64,000 nucleotides of DNA, taken from Afipia clevelandensis ATCC 49720. GTDB lineage: Bacteria > Pseudomonadota > Alphaproteobacteria > Rhizobiales > Xanthobacteraceae. Location: contig NZ_KB375281.1 of NCBI RefSeq assembly GCF_000336555.1, forward strand, positions 3,571,848 through 3,635,847, given 5' to 3'. Of this stretch, positions 8,315 through 17,824 are shown one piece after another. How positions within the stretch are numbered: position 1 is the stretch's first letter; each line of letters begins with the position of its first letter. The notes under the pieces were generated by a model. The model had not been told where the DNA came from, ran no database searches, and was given only the letters and a program-made list of their open reading frames with translations. A program made the position numbers and the translations under genes.

Positions 8315-8974
8315 ATGGGCCAGATGCTACCTTTCATTCTCCGGAACGCGCCCGTTGTGGTCGTGGATGACGATCCCTCTGTCCGCGACGCCTTGCTGCT
8401 GTTGTTGCGGATCGACGGGTTCGAGGCAAAAGCGTTCGGCGACGGGGAATCCTTTTTCGAGTCCCTGACCTCATGCACACCGTCCTGCGTGATCCTCGAC
8501 CTGCAGCTTCCGGGGCGGTCAGGTCTCGCCGTGCTGAAACAACTGGCCGACATCCGGTTTGCTCCGCCGGTGTTTGTCATCTCCGGCCAATCCGATATTC
8601 CGATGGCTGTCGAGGCCATGAAACTCGGCGCAATCGACTTTCTGGAAAAGCCGTTCTCGGCGGGGGCCATGATTGATCGGGTTCGCGACGCGGTCCGGAC
8701 TTATTGCGGGACAGTGGCGGGGCGCATCGACGGCCTCGGCGATTTTCCGGGGATGCTGCTACTGACGCGGCGCGAGCGGGATGTGCTGGCGCTGGTAACC
8801 AATGGTGCGTCCAACAAGGAAGCAGGGCGAAAGCTCGGTATCAGTCCCCGCACGGTAGAAGTTCATCGCGCACGGATCATGGACAAGCTCGGCGCACGCA
8901 ACGCCGCGGACCTGATGCGGATCGTGCTGTCGGGAGAACCGTCAACATCACGCCGGGCGGCCCCGGCGATGTAA
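8315..8974 (+). CDS. FixJ/NarL-type response regulator
   Basis: The ATG at 8315 is preferred over an in-frame upstream start because GAAGGAG lies 7 bases before it. The 219-residue product has a receiver domain (D18-D20 pocket, phospho-acceptor D62 in VILDLQLPG, K112 in FLEKPFS) followed by a LuxR-type HTH (about 148-205, LTRRERDVLALVTNGASNKEAGRKLG). The FLEKPF signature and the HTH type place it near FixJ/TodT/StyR. It diverges from the SSSF hybrid kinase with 239 bases between the starts, so it is one of two candidate partners of that kinase. The regulated genes are unknown. Confidence 0.9.
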   Translation: MGQMLPFILRNAPVVVVDDDPSVRDALLLLLRIDGFEAKAFGDGESFFESLTSCTPSCVILDLQLPGRSGLAVLKQLADIRFAPPVFVISGQSDIPMAVEAMKLGAIDFLEKPFSAGAMIDRVRDAVRTYCGTVAGRIDGLGDFPGMLLLTRRERDVLALVTNGASNKEAGRKLGISPRTVEVHRARIMDKLGARNAADLMRIVLSGEPSTSRRAAPAM

Positions 8975-9010
8975 TGCGAACCGCGCCGTGAGCGGACAGC
9001 CGCCGAATGC

Positions 9011-10237
9011 CTATTCGGCCGCGATCGGCTTGGCGTTTAGCGGCAGCTTCAATTGTTCCCAGACCTGAACCAGCGCCTCGGCGAGGGCGTCGATCAGCGC
9101 GTCCTCATGGTAGGGCGACGGCGTGATGCGAAGCCGCTCGGTGCCTTTCGGCACGGTCGGATAGTTGATCGGCTGGATATAGATGCCATGCTGCTCCAGC
9201 AGCAGATCGCAGGCTTTCTTGCAGCGCTCCGGATCGCCGACAAACAGCGGAACGATGTGGGTGTCGCTCGCCATCACCGGCAGGCCGGCGGCGGTGAGAA
9301 TAGCCTTGAGCCGCGCGGCGCGGTCCTGATGCCGCTCCCGTTCCCAGCTCGATGACTTCAGGTGCTTGATCGCGGCAGTGGCAGCGGAGCAGATCGCAGG
9401 CGGAAGCGCCGTTGTGAAGATGAAGCCCGGCGCATAGGAGCGCACGGCATCGACCATTTTGGCGCTGCCAGCGATATAGCCGCCGAGGCAGCCGAACGCC
9501 TTGGCCAGCGTGCCTTCGAGGATATCGATCCGGTGCATGACGCCGTCACGCTCGGCGATGCCGCCGCCGCGCGGGCCGTACATGCCGACGGCATGGACTT
9601 CATCGACATAGGTCATCGCGCCGTACTTTTCGGCGAGATCGCAGATCTTCGCCAGCGGCGCGACATCGCCGTCCATCGAGTAGAGGCTCTCGCACACGAT
9701 CAGTGTCGGGCGGCCCGCATGGGCGCGCAGCAGCTCTTCAAGATGTGCAACATCGTTGTGGCGGAACACGATGTATTCGGTGCCCGACTGACGGATGCCC
9801 TCGATCATCGAGTTGTGGTTCAGCGAGTCCGACAGGATCAGGCAGTTCGGGATCAGCTTGGCCAGCGTCGAGATGCCGGTCTGGTTGGACACATAGCCCG
9901 AGGTGAAAACCAGCGCGGCTTCCTTGCCGTGCAGATCCGCGAGTTCCTGCTCAAGCTGGATCAGGGAGTGGTTGGTGCCGGCGATGTTGCGGGTGCCGCC
10001 GGCGCCGGTGCCGACGCGGGTGGCGGTTTCGACCATCGCGCCGACCACCTTCGGATGCTGGCCCATGCCGAGATAATCGTTGGAACACCAGATCACGACA
10101 TTCCGCTGGCCTTTCGGCGCGTGCCAGACCGCATGCGGAAAGCGTCCGGCGATGCGCTCCAGATCGGCGAACACGCGGTAGCGCCGCTCGTCATGGAGGC
10201 GGTTGAGAGCGTCACCGAAGAACTTGTTGTAATCCAT
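9011..10237 (-). CDS. hemA: 5-aminolevulinate synthase
   Basis: The 408-residue protein catalyses condensation of succinyl-CoA and glycine to 5-aminolevulinate, the first step of the C4 tetrapyrrole pathway used by alphaproteobacteria. The start [11 protein letters not shown] fits the family N-terminus and length; a longer frame upstream lacks support. PLP-binding features are visible: the Schiff-base Lys246 in [13 protein letters not shown], the Asp in [11 protein letters not shown], the glycine-rich [12 protein letters not shown] and [10 protein letters not shown]. The gene converges with the FixJ-like gene (36 bases between stops). A FixK/FNR-type box lies 150 bases upstream, which fits the known induction of hemA at low oxygen in Bradyrhizobium. 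Confidence 0.97.
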   Translation of the reverse strand: MDYNKFFGDALNRLHDERRYRVFADLERIAGRFPHAVWHAPKGQRNVVIWCSNDYLGMGQHPKVVGAMVETATRVGTGAGGTRNIAGTNHSLIQLEQELADLHGKEAALVFTSGYVSNQTGISTLAKLIPNCLILSDSLNHNSMIEGIRQSGTEYIVFRHNDVAHLEELLRAHAGRPTLIVCESLYSMDGDVAPLAKICDLAEKYGAMTYVDEVHAVGMYGPRGGGIAERDGVMHRIDILEGTLAKAFGCLGGYIAGSAKMVDAVRSYAPGFIFTTALPPAICSAATAAIKHLKSSSWERERHQDRAARLKAILTAAGLPVMASDTHIVPLFVGDPERCKKACDLLLEQHGIYIQPINYPTVPKGTERLRITPSPYHEDALIDALAEALVQVWEQLKLPLNAKPIAAE

Positions 10238-10386
10238 ACCATTAACCCTGGATGGGGACCCGGATGACGGCAGCCGGCCCATAAAGTTTTCGCAGGGTCT
10301 TCTGTCGCGCGCAGGGTCTTTTTAGAGCTTTTCCAGGTTTGCTGTCGAGGCCGTTTTCGCCGGTCTTCCATGCGGTTGGCGCGGAA

Positions 10387-10400
10387 TTGACCTGAATCAA
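10387..10400 (-). promoter_or_regulatory. FixK/FNR-type binding site upstream of hemA
   Basis: TTGACCTGAATCAA fits the rhizobial FixK pattern TTG(A/C)-N6-(T/G)CAA exactly and differs from the FNR consensus TTGAT-N4-ATCAA at one position. It lies between the stop of the metallo-hydrolase gene and hemA, 150 bases from the hemA start codon. B. japonicum hemA is known to be oxygen-controlled. The assignment is by pattern only. Confidence 0.6.
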
Positions 10401-10427
10401 CCGGCCCATTCGGCGCCGGTATCGCAG

Positions 10428-11492
10428 TCAGGCCGCGGAGAAACGCAGCACGCCGTCAGCGCCGACATTCGGGGTCAGGCGGCCATGGGCCAGCATGTGA
10501 TTGACATGGGCGATCAGTTCGCCGGCGGCGAAGCCGGTCTGGTGCGCGTCGAGCACATGCTTGTGGAACACGACGGGGACCAGTTGCGCGGATGTCTGCG
10601 CCGATGCGCGGCAAGCCTCGGCAATGAGCTGGCAGCGCTCCTCGTGATGATCCGCAAGCTGCTTGATACGGGTCTTCACGCCATAGAACGGCACGCCATG
10701 ACCCGGCAGCACGAGAACGTCGTCCCGCAGCAGTTTTGAAAGTTCATCCAGCGAGGTCAGGTATTCGCCGAGCGAGTTCGCCTCCGGCTCGACTGCCCAT
10801 ACGCTGACATTGGGCGAAATCTTACTGAGGACCTGATCGGCTGAGAGAAAGATGTTGTCGGCTTCGCAATAGAGCATCACCTGATCGAGGGCGTGTCCGC
10901 CGCCGGTGATGACCTTGAAGGTGCGCGCGCCGATGGCGATCTCGTCGCCCTTCGACAGGCGCTGGTAGGACGCGGGAAGAATCGACACGCGGGTGAGATA
11001 ATCCTGCCCCTTGCCGAGCAGCGCTTCGGTGATTTCCTCGTCCATGCCGTGACGGCGGAAGAACAGGCGCTGCGCCAGCTTGCGCTCGGGTGAGCCGCGA
11101 TGCTGGTGATATGCCGCCTGCAGATATTCGACCTGGGACATGTGCAGCTTGCAGCCGAAGCGCTCGACGATCCAGCCTGCGAGGCCGACATGATCGGGAT
11201 GCGCATGGGTCACGATCAGCCGCGTGATCCTGAAACCCTTGAGCGGACCTTCAAACAGCGTGGTCCATGCGGCGATGGTGGCGTCGTTGCCGATGCCAGT
11301 GTCGATCATGGTCCAGCCGTCGCCGTCGGCGATCAGATAGATGTTCACATGGTTGAGACGGAACGGCAGCGTCAGGCGCACCCACATCAGGCCGGGCGCG
11401 ATTTCAATCGCTTCATCCGGCTTCGGCGGCGTTTCGATCGGATAGCGCAGGCCATCCGGAGCTGCAGTGAGGGTGGCGGTCTTGGTGTGCAT
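10428..11492 (-). CDS. Metallo-beta-lactamase-fold hydrolase
   Basis: The 354-residue cytoplasmic protein has the metal-binding THAHPDHVG motif (H-x-H-x-D-H), a further His in GGGHALDQ, an Asp in FLSADQVL and the final LVLPGHG motif, so both zinc sites appear complete. A beta-strand region NHVNIYLIADGDGWTMIDTG precedes the motif, typical of glyoxalase II and LACTB2-like hydrolases. The C-terminal 90 residues form a helical domain (HHEERCQLIAEAC...HVNHMLAHGRL), seen in LACTB2-like proteins. The substrate is probably a thioester, ester or lactone and cannot be named. It is upstream of hemA on the same strand, but the 190-base gap with a FixK-type box suggests separate control. Confidence 0.9.
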   Translation of the reverse strand: MHTKTATLTAAPDGLRYPIETPPKPDEAIEIAPGLMWVRLTLPFRLNHVNIYLIADGDGWTMIDTGIGNDATIAAWTTLFEGPLKGFRITRLIVTHAHPDHVGLAGWIVERFGCKLHMSQVEYLQAAYHQHRGSPERKLAQRLFFRRHGMDEEITEALLGKGQDYLTRVSILPASYQRLSKGDEIAIGARTFKVITGGGHALDQVMLYCEADNIFLSADQVLSKISPNVSVWAVEPEANSLGEYLTSLDELSKLLRDDVLVLPGHGVPFYGVKTRIKQLADHHEERCQLIAEACRASAQTSAQLVPVVFHKHVLDAHQTGFAAGELIAHVNHMLAHGRLTPNVGADGVLRFSAA

Positions 11493-11636
11493 CGTCTCGC
11501 AATCGCAATTGTTCAGGTCCGGCTTAACGCGGCAAATCCCGCCGCGCTAGTGTCTGGCCTTCCGAAACAACCTGTTTTGCGGACTGCGCCGGCATGGTTG
11601 CCATGCAGGCCGCCATGCCTTCCGTTTCAAACGGCC

Positions 11637-12737
11637 TCAGGACACCGCTGCGCCGCTTGCTGAAACAGCCGCCGGTTTCGCCTCGCCATGCGCGTGGCCG
11701 CAATGGCCATGGTCGTCGTGTTTGGCATCGTCGAGCTTCGACTTGATGCCGAGACGGTCGAGCAGATTGGCGTCGCGTTCGGTCTGCGGATTCTTCGTGG
11801 TCAGCAGCACGTCGCCGATGAAGATCGAATTGGCGCCGGCGACGAAGCACAGCGCCTGCAATTCGTCGGTCATGTACTGGCGGCCCGCCGACAGGCGCAC
11901 AACGCTGCGCGGCATCATGATGCGCGCGACGGCGACCATGCGCACCAATGCGATCGGATCGGGACGCTCGGCGGTGTCGTTGACCGGCACGCCCTTGACC
12001 TCGTTCCACATGTTGATCGGCACGCTCTCCGGATGCTCAGGAAGGTTTGCCAGCAGCGCCAGCATGCCGAGACGGTCATCGACCTGCTCGCCCATGCCGA
12101 TGATGCCGCCGCAGCAGACCTTGAGGCCAGCTTCGCGTGCATGCGCCAGCGTGTCGATGCGGTCCTGCATCGTGCGCGTGGTGATGATCTTGCCGTAGAA
12201 CTCCGGCGAGGTGTCGACATTGTGGTTGTAGAAATCGAGGCCGGCGTCGTGCAGCCGCTGCGCCTGCTTGTCGGTCAGCATGCCGAGCGTCACGCAGGTC
12301 TCCATGCCGAGACCCTTCACCGCGGTGATCATCTCGCAGACCTTGTCGAGGTCCTTGTCCTTCGGATTGCGCCAGGCGGCTGCCATGCAGAAGCGTTCCG
12401 CGCCGGCATCGCGGGCGCGCTTCGCGGTCGCGACGACATCGTCTTGCTCCATCAGCTTCGACGCCTTGAGGCCGGTGTCGTACTTGGCGCTTTGCGAGCA
12501 GTAGCCGCAGTCTTCGGGGCAGCCGCCGGTCTTGATGCTGAGAAGGCTCGCGGTCTCGACATGGTTCGGGTCGAAGTTGCGGCGGTGGATGCTCTGCGCC
12601 TGGAAGATCAGGTCCGCGAACGGAAGATCGTAGAGTGCCTGCGCTTGTGCGCGGGTCCAGTCGTTGCGCGGCTCGATCAGCGCGTCGCGCCCGACCGAAA
12701 CTCCGCCATTCACATCCGAACCTGGCACTATGCTCAT
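11637..12737 (-). CDS. bioB: Biotin synthase with His-rich C-terminal tail
   Basis: This 366-residue radical-SAM enzyme inserts sulfur into dethiobiotin. The SAM [4Fe-4S] cysteines are C73, C77 and C80 in [33 protein letters not shown] and GGIIGMGE are further family blocks, and RLSAGRQYM carries the conserved Arg of the second cluster site. The ATG at 12737 ([10 protein letters not shown]) has AAGGGG 7 bases upstream, which is better than the longer frame. The last 29 residues form a tail not needed by the family core, with [15 protein letters not shown] containing five His and one Cys. No bioF/D/A genes are nearby, so it is a solitary biotin gene. I found no BioR-type TTAT-A-ATAA operator upstream. 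Confidence 0.97.
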   Translation of the reverse strand: MSIVPGSDVNGGVSVGRDALIEPRNDWTRAQAQALYDLPFADLIFQAQSIHRRNFDPNHVETASLLSIKTGGCPEDCGYCSQSAKYDTGLKASKLMEQDDVVATAKRARDAGAERFCMAAAWRNPKDKDLDKVCEMITAVKGLGMETCVTLGMLTDKQAQRLHDAGLDFYNHNVDTSPEFYGKIITTRTMQDRIDTLAHAREAGLKVCCGGIIGMGEQVDDRLGMLALLANLPEHPESVPINMWNEVKGVPVNDTAERPDPIALVRMVAVARIMMPRSVVRLSAGRQYMTDELQALCFVAGANSIFIGDVLLTTKNPQTERDANLLDRLGIKSKLDDAKHDDHGHCGHAHGEAKPAAVSASGAAVS

Positions 12738-12969
12738 GCGCTGACCCCTTAGCGGTTTTAGAAACGTCGCCTTCAGGCGCCGCTGTCTCAATTCGTCAGG
12801 CAGAATGCGATGTCTTGCCCTGATCACCCTAGCAAGGACCATGGAGGTCCAGAAGAGTCAATCTGCGCATGGTTCGTCCTGCGGACCGCAGGCTGAAAGT
12901 GCCGCAAAATCACGCTGTTCCAAGGCATGCGCGCTCCGCGTTTTCGCTATTGCGCGCGTCTTTAACGGA

Positions 12970-13002
12970 TTGGGGCCCGGAGCTGAAAGCACCGGACCCC
13001 AA
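12970..13002 (-). terminator. Hairpin downstream of the chemoreceptor gene
   Basis: TTGGGG-C-CCGG pairs with CCGG-A-CCCCAA around an 11-base loop. It follows the stop of the minus-strand chemoreceptor gene and precedes bioB. There is no strong T-run on the minus strand, so termination efficiency is uncertain. The rest of the 316-base gap (12738-13053) shows nothing else I can name. Confidence 0.4.
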
Positions 13003-13053
13003 AACAGACGACAGGCATGCCAGATGGCATAGCGCGTAGACGCAATTCGCGCG

Positions 13054-15201
13054 CTACGCGGCCCGGATGTTGAGCAGGAAGGCATCGACCTCGGCGCGAA
13101 GCGTGTCGGCCTCGCGGCGAAGTTCGTTCGATGCATTCAGCACCTCGCCTGCGGCGGTGCCGGCCTCGCTCGAGGCGCGGCTGACGCCGACGATGTTGCT
13201 GGAGACTTCCGAGGTGCCGGTGGCTGCCTGCTGGATGTTGCGGGCGATTTCCTGTGTCGCCGCGCCCTGTTCCTCGACCGCCGCCGCGATGGCGGTGGTA
13301 ACCTCGTTGATCTCGGTGATGGTGGCGCCGATATTGCGGATTGCGCCGACAGCCGAGGAGGTGACGGTCTGCATATTGGCGATCTGCGCGCGGATTTCGT
13401 CGGTCGCCTTCGCGGTCTGCTCGGCGAGACCCTTGACCTCCGATGCGACCACGGCGAAGCCGCGGCCCGCTTCGCCTGCGCGCGCGGCCTCGATGGTGGC
13501 GTTAAGCGCAAGCAGGTTGGTCTGCGATGCGATTTCCTGAATCAGGTCGACCACGCTGCTGATGCGGCTGGCGTTCTCGGCAAGGCCCTGCATGGTGGCG
13601 TCGGTCTTGCCGGCTTCGCTGACCGCGTTGGCGGCGATCCTGGTCGAGTTGCTGACCTGGCGGCTGATCTCCTGGATCGATGACGACAGTTCCTCGGTGC
13701 CGGACGAGACGGTCTGCACGTTGACCGAGGTTTCCTCGGCGGCCGATGCGACGGTGTTGACCAGAGCGCTGGAATGCTCGGCCGTTGTCGACATGCTCTC
13801 GGCGGTGGACTGCATGACATTCGCGGAGGTCATCAGGCTGTCGAGTGCAACGCGGACCTTGTCCTCGAAGCTGACGATCTGGTTTTCGATGCGCGATGCG
13901 CGCTCGGCCTTGGCGATGCGGTCCTGATCCTGCTCGCTGCTCAGGGCGCGCGAGCGGATCATGCTTTCGCGGAAGACTTCGAGCGAGCCGGCCATGACGG
14001 CGATTTCGTCCTGCTGGCGGCTGTGCTTGACTTCGGCGTCGAGGTCGCCTTCCGACAGCCGCTGCATCACGGTCTGCAGGTTGCGGATGCGGGCCAAGAT
14101 GTTGCGGCCGACATACAGCCAGACGAACAGGGCCGATCCGACCAGCGTCAGCGCACCGAGCGCCAGCATGACCGTGGTCGCCAGCGAGATGGTGTTTTGA
14201 GCCTGCTTCGATGCGGCTTCGGTTTCGGCGCGCACGTCATCGACCAGCCGCTTCACGCTCATGTCCAGACCGCGATTGAGCTTGCCGGTCTCTTCAAGAA
14301 TGAGCTGGCCGTAATCAATCGCATCCATCTCCTTCTGGCGGACCTTGTAGACGCTTTGCTTGCCTTCGCCGAGCGCAACGATCTGCTCCAGCGGCGCGCG
14401 GATCGCCATGTCCATCCCGCTCGCCTTCAGGCTGTTGAGCTTGTAAAGGACACCTTCCTTCTTGCCGCGGAAGGCTTCTTCAAGCGGGCTGAGGACTTCG
14501 GTGTTCGGGGCGGCGAGCGCCGCGGTCATGTCGGCTGCCATCAGGTTGGTGTCGGTGATGACGCTGCCGAGCAGATCGACGGTGCGGGCGGCTTCCATGG
14601 CATCGCTCTGCGGGATGGTCACCGAGCCGAGCACCGCGTTCAACTGCGTTTGCGCATCCAGCATCGCGAGCGTCGCGGCGGCGAGGAATGCGGTATGCGC
14701 CTTGCGCAGTTGCGCCGATTCCTTCTCGCGCAGCGCCGCCGTATCGAGCCGCTCTTTCGCGGCCGATCCGATGCTGCCGACCATGTCGCCGATGTTCTTG
14801 CTGATCTCGCTCATGGCGTCGATGACGGTCTTGTCGGCGCCAAGGCGGGAAATCTCGGCGAGCTTGGCCGCAGCGGTCTGCTGCGTTTCGCGCATCTGCT
14901 TGCTGCGTTCTTCCAGTATGGCCTCGCTGCCGGAGGCGAGCAGTGCCTGACCTTGTGTCGAGAGGCTTGCGCTATGCGCGGAGAGTTCGAGGCTGGCGGC
15001 CAGCCGCGGAATGTTCTGACCGCTGAGATCGGTCATCATGCCGCCGAGCCTGCCGAGCAGCACGCTGGCGCTGCCGCTGATGACGATCGCCATGGCGGCG
15101 ATGGCGGCGAATGCCAGGAACAGGCTGCCGCGGACACCGAGCCTGATGCGCGGCAGTTTGAAACGAAACAGATTTTTCTTGAAGTTGAACCGCAAAGCCA
15201 T
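13054..15201 (-). CDS. Methyl-accepting chemotaxis protein
   Basis: The 715-residue protein has an N-terminal membrane helix (about residues 28-50), a large helical periplasmic region (about 55-330), a second membrane helix (about 345-365), a HAMP domain ([19 protein letters not shown]) and a signalling domain (about 450-715) with the hairpin-tip signature [26 protein letters not shown]. The sensor is long and all-helical, resembling HBM or four-helix bundle types that bind organic acids or other small ligands. No C-terminal NWETF-type pentapeptide for CheR/CheB tethering is present. No che genes are in the window, so it is an orphan receptor gene. Ligand unknown. Confidence 0.93.
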   Translation of the reverse strand: MALRFNFKKNLFRFKLPRIRLGVRGSLFLAFAAIAAMAIVISGSASVLLGRLGGMMTDLSGQNIPRLAASLELSAHSASLSTQGQALLASGSEAILEERSKQMRETQQTAAAKLAEISRLGADKTVIDAMSEISKNIGDMVGSIGSAAKERLDTAALREKESAQLRKAHTAFLAAATLAMLDAQTQLNAVLGSVTIPQSDAMEAARTVDLLGSVITDTNLMAADMTAALAAPNTEVLSPLEEAFRGKKEGVLYKLNSLKASGMDMAIRAPLEQIVALGEGKQSVYKVRQKEMDAIDYGQLILEETGKLNRGLDMSVKRLVDDVRAETEAASKQAQNTISLATTVMLALGALTLVGSALFVWLYVGRNILARIRNLQTVMQRLSEGDLDAEVKHSRQQDEIAVMAGSLEVFRESMIRSRALSSEQDQDRIAKAERASRIENQIVSFEDKVRVALDSLMTSANVMQSTAESMSTTAEHSSALVNTVASAAEETSVNVQTVSSGTEELSSSIQEISRQVSNSTRIAANAVSEAGKTDATMQGLAENASRISSVVDLIQEIASQTNLLALNATIEAARAGEAGRGFAVVASEVKGLAEQTAKATDEIRAQIANMQTVTSSAVGAIRNIGATITEINEVTTAIAAAVEEQGAATQEIARNIQQAATGTSEVSSNIVGVSRASSEAGTAAGEVLNASNELRREADTLRAEVDAFLLNIRAA

Positions 15202-15333
15202 TGCCCCAAATCCCCCCGGATTCCGTAGTTCTACGTGCGGGCGCAGTATCGGGTTGGCTGGTTAAAATTTTCGCGAAGTTTCAGCGCCTTCGGTGAAATT
15301 TCAGCAATTTTTGCGATTCATGCCGTCACCGGA

Positions 15334-15369
15334 GCAAAACTCAAGCATCTGAAACTGATGATGTTTTGC
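15334..15369 (-). terminator. Possible hairpin downstream of the acyltransferase gene
   Basis: GCAAAAC and GTTTTGC arms flank an inner CATC/GATG pairing, in the gap between the acyltransferase stop and the chemoreceptor start, both on the minus strand. It has no clear T-run, so it may be a terminator or a chance palindrome. Confidence 0.25.
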
Positions 15370-15444
15370 GCTCATCGGTAACGGGACGCCGTTGCAGGTC
15401 TGCTCTGCATCGCATCGAACAGTCCGGCTAAACGAGATTCTCGC

Positions 15445-16566
15445 TCACGCCAGCGACCGCGCGACGTCGGTCGGCTGCGCGACTTGCGACGCGGACACCG
15501 GCAAGCCCCGGCGTTCTGCTTCCGCGGTCAGCACGGTCTTTGTCCAGCGTTGCGCCGGACGCTCGACGAAACGCCAGACGATCCATGACAGCAGCAGCAC
15601 TCCCGCGATGATTGCGGCAACAGCCCATATGACCGAAGCGGGCTGGATGGCACTCAGGACGACGTAGCCGAGCTGCATATGCAGCAGATAGAGCGGGTAG
15701 GTGATGCCGCCGATCGCCATGACAAGACCGGCCGGCAGGGGAAGCTGCCGCAGGCGAGTTGCAAGGAATATGATCGCAATGGATATCAGGCAGATCGCCA
15801 CGATCACTCCGGACTCGAACGACACGCCTGCAGGCGAGTCGATGTGTGTGGCTCTGTGCAGGCACTGAAACACGGCTGTGCCGACCGACAACGCGAAAAT
15901 GGTGTACAGCTTGAGATCGCGTCGGCCGCGATAGAATTCGTAGATCACAAGTCCAACCGCGAAGAAGCCGCTGTCGTCGGCGAGGAACAGCCGCTCGAAG
16001 ATCGGCGCGTCGATGGTGAGTTCGTTCGCGAAGGTGAGGCCGAGCCAGATCAGGATGATCAGATCGAGGCGGCGCGGAAACACCTTGAACGCCATCAGCA
16101 CCGCGACCCAGGCATAGAACACCACTTCAACCACCAGCGACCAGTAGGCCCCGTCCATGTAGGGCTGACGGAACATGGGTGCGGCAATGAAAAGGTTGGC
16201 GCACCACTGCGCGAACGAGGTGGTGAAGTTCGGCGGCCCCATCGTCAGCAGCGCGAGAAACGTCAGCGTCATGCAGAACAGAAAGGTGGGATAGATCCGG
16301 CTGAAGCGAGCAATTGCAAAGCCCGTCGCCGTTCGACCTTCCGCGGAATACGCGATCACGAAGCCGCTGATGACGAAGAAAATCGGGACGCCGAGAAAGC
16401 CGTATTGGGAAAAGCTCGCCATCCACGGAAGCGCCACCTGCGTCCCACCCTGGGATGGCGGGCCTCGAAAGCCGTAGTGATAGAAAATCACGCCGACAAC
16501 GGCGACGAGGCGGAGCAGGTCGAGGACCTGCACTCTCGAAGCCGCCTTGAGATCATTTGCAGACAT
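15445..16566 (-). CDS. Acyltransferase 3 (OafA/YrhL-type) membrane protein
   Basis: The product has 373 residues from the chosen ATG (MSANDLKAASR); a GTG 21 codons earlier is also possible and neither has a strong ribosome binding site. It has about ten membrane helices. The first contains the family motif LDLLRLVAVVGVIFYHYGF with the catalytic-site His, followed by QYGFLGVPIFFVISGFVIAYS and the Arg-rich ARFSRIYPTFLF loop. Such proteins O-acylate surface carbohydrates, lipid-linked sugars or exported small molecules in the inner membrane. No polysaccharide gene lies next to it, so the acceptor is unknown. It is monocistronic as far as visible. Confidence 0.9.
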   Translation of the reverse strand: MSANDLKAASRVQVLDLLRLVAVVGVIFYHYGFRGPPSQGGTQVALPWMASFSQYGFLGVPIFFVISGFVIAYSAEGRTATGFAIARFSRIYPTFLFCMTLTFLALLTMGPPNFTTSFAQWCANLFIAAPMFRQPYMDGAYWSLVVEVVFYAWVAVLMAFKVFPRRLDLIILIWLGLTFANELTIDAPIFERLFLADDSGFFAVGLVIYEFYRGRRDLKLYTIFALSVGTAVFQCLHRATHIDSPAGVSFESGVIVAICLISIAIIFLATRLRQLPLPAGLVMAIGGITYPLYLLHMQLGYVVLSAIQPASVIWAVAAIIAGVLLLSWIVWRFVERPAQRWTKTVLTAEAERRGLPVSASQVAQPTDVARSLA

Positions 16567-16765
16567 ATTTGACGGCTCGCGTGGAGCGCACAAAGTACCG
16601 CTGCCGGATAAAGGACTGCTTACCGGCACCGCATAAAGGTCCGCGATCCGAGCCCCCGTCAGCGCGTAGCCAGGCTGGCGCAGACGGATGAGGCGGATGT
16701 TTCAGGATCGCTCCGGGGTCGTCCCGGCGGATGCGGTTAAAGTGTTGATATTTCAGCAGAAGGGC

Positions 16766-16840
16766 TGGTGCTGCCAGACAGGATTGAACTGTCGACCTCT
16801 CCATTACCAATGGAGTGCTCTACCACTGAGCTACGGCAGC
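16766..16840 (-). tRNA. tRNA-Thr (GGT anticodon)
   Basis: Read on the minus strand, the sequence folds into a full cloverleaf: acceptor GCTGCCG/TGGCAGC (terminal G-U type pairing), D-arm AGCTCAGTGGTAGAGC, anticodon stem CTCCA/TGGAG with loop TTGGTAA, and T-arm with GTTCAATC. The anticodon is GGT. The 3' CCA is encoded in the genome (bases 16766-16768 complement). No integrase gene or repeated tRNA end is found beside it. Confidence 0.97.
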
Positions 16841-16984
16841 GAACGCCAGACACATTAAAGAGCCGGAACCGTACCGTGTACGTGAATCAGGCAAAAGGCC
16901 TCTGAAGGCGCGCGTTCCTTTGCCATAAGGCCACCGATGGCGCAAGCGCCGAGCGCCCATTCTTCCAAACCCCGCGGCCGGAAC

Positions 16985-17422
16985 TCAGGTTTTGGTCTTG
17001 TATTTCGCCAGTTCGGGGCCGATCCGGGCGCTCAACAGGCTGCTGAGGGCTTCCAGCGCCCTGAAGGGCCGGATCATCACTTCGAATTCGATGATCTTGC
17101 CGCTCGCATCGAATTTCACTAGGTCGACGCCTTTCAACTGCAGTTCGCCGATATTGGCGCTGAACTCCAGCGCGACATCGTGGGCTCCGGCGACGAAGGT
17201 GCGGTGATAGCGGAAGTTCTCGAAAATCTGCACGACCGCGCCGAGGATCAGGACGCTTGCAGGCCGGCCGAGGATCGGCAGATGTACGAAGGGCGAGCGG
17301 AAGACGGTGGTGTCCGCGAACAGCGGTGGCAGCGCGTCCTCGCGTTTGGTTTCGACAAAGCGGTGCCAGTCGCGGAGCGTGTCCTGCGCCGCCGGGGCGA
17401 GCGACCCGATATGTCCCGTCAT
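16985..17422 (-). CDS. SnoaL/NTF2-like domain protein
   Basis: The 145-residue protein starts at an ATG with AGAGGA just upstream. The pattern of an N-terminal helix pair (LRDWHRFVETKREDALPPLFAD), then FRSPFVHLP and a set of strands ending in DLVKFDASGKIIEFEVMIRPF fits the cone-shaped NTF2/SnoaL fold, where the last strands give the DxxGKIxEFEVMIRP ending typical of this group. Members bind or isomerise small hydrophobic ligands, or have lost catalysis. It stands alone, convergent with no close partner; the next gene diverges 94 bases away. Function unknown. Confidence 0.85.
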   Translation of the reverse strand: MTGHIGSLAPAAQDTLRDWHRFVETKREDALPPLFADTTVFRSPFVHLPILGRPASVLILGAVVQIFENFRYHRTFVAGAHDVALEFSANIGELQLKGVDLVKFDASGKIIEFEVMIRPFRALEALSSLLSARIGPELAKYKTKT

Positions 17423-17516
17423 GCATTCCTCTGTGATATGGCGCATCGTATCCGGTAGAATGGCAACTGACCGCCATCGGTCATGACGGTCAAGACGGGA
17501 TGCGAGCGGCGCTGAT

Positions 17517-17711
17517 ATGACGGATACGCCCGGAAAGAGCGATGCAAAGTCGGCGCGCGAGGCGCGGCTGAAATCCGCCTTGCGCGACAATCTGAAACGG
17601 CGCAAGTCGCAGGCGCGCGGCCGCGCCGGAGCGGCGATCGTGACGCCGGACGACGACGCACGCCAGCGCGATGAAGAATTGAGCACAGGCCGGCGCGACG
17701 GGGAGCGCTGA
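17517..17711 (+). CDS. Conserved small basic protein, unknown function
   Basis: A 64-residue, highly charged protein (MTDTPGKSDAKSAREARLKS...). The first half is a predicted amphipathic basic helix rich in Lys/Arg, the second an acidic disordered tail. It resembles a short hypothetical protein I associate with Bradyrhizobium-type genomes, but this cannot be checked here. It lies between two divergently arranged neighbours, 113 bases before the CNB/TrxR-like gene. Possibly nucleic-acid binding, by composition only. Confidence 0.6.
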   Translation: MTDTPGKSDAKSAREARLKSALRDNLKRRKSQARGRAGAAIVTPDDDARQRDEELSTGRRDGER

Positions 17712-17824
17712 TCTTCAGTTACAGAAGTCGCTTGAATCTTCGCAACGCCGACACGATCTGACATTATCGTTTGTGATCCCGGATAGGGGATCGCGCCCTT
17801 CTGCCGAATGCAAGGAACATCACG

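Noticed and set aside
12738-13053. BioR operator or biotin riboswitch before bioB
   Set aside because: No TTAT-A-ATAA-type palindrome or conserved leader was found; only the hairpin at 12970-13002 is present.
16766-16840. tRNA-Thr as an integration site of a genomic island
   Set aside because: No integrase, direct repeat of the tRNA end, or shift in base use is seen on either side.
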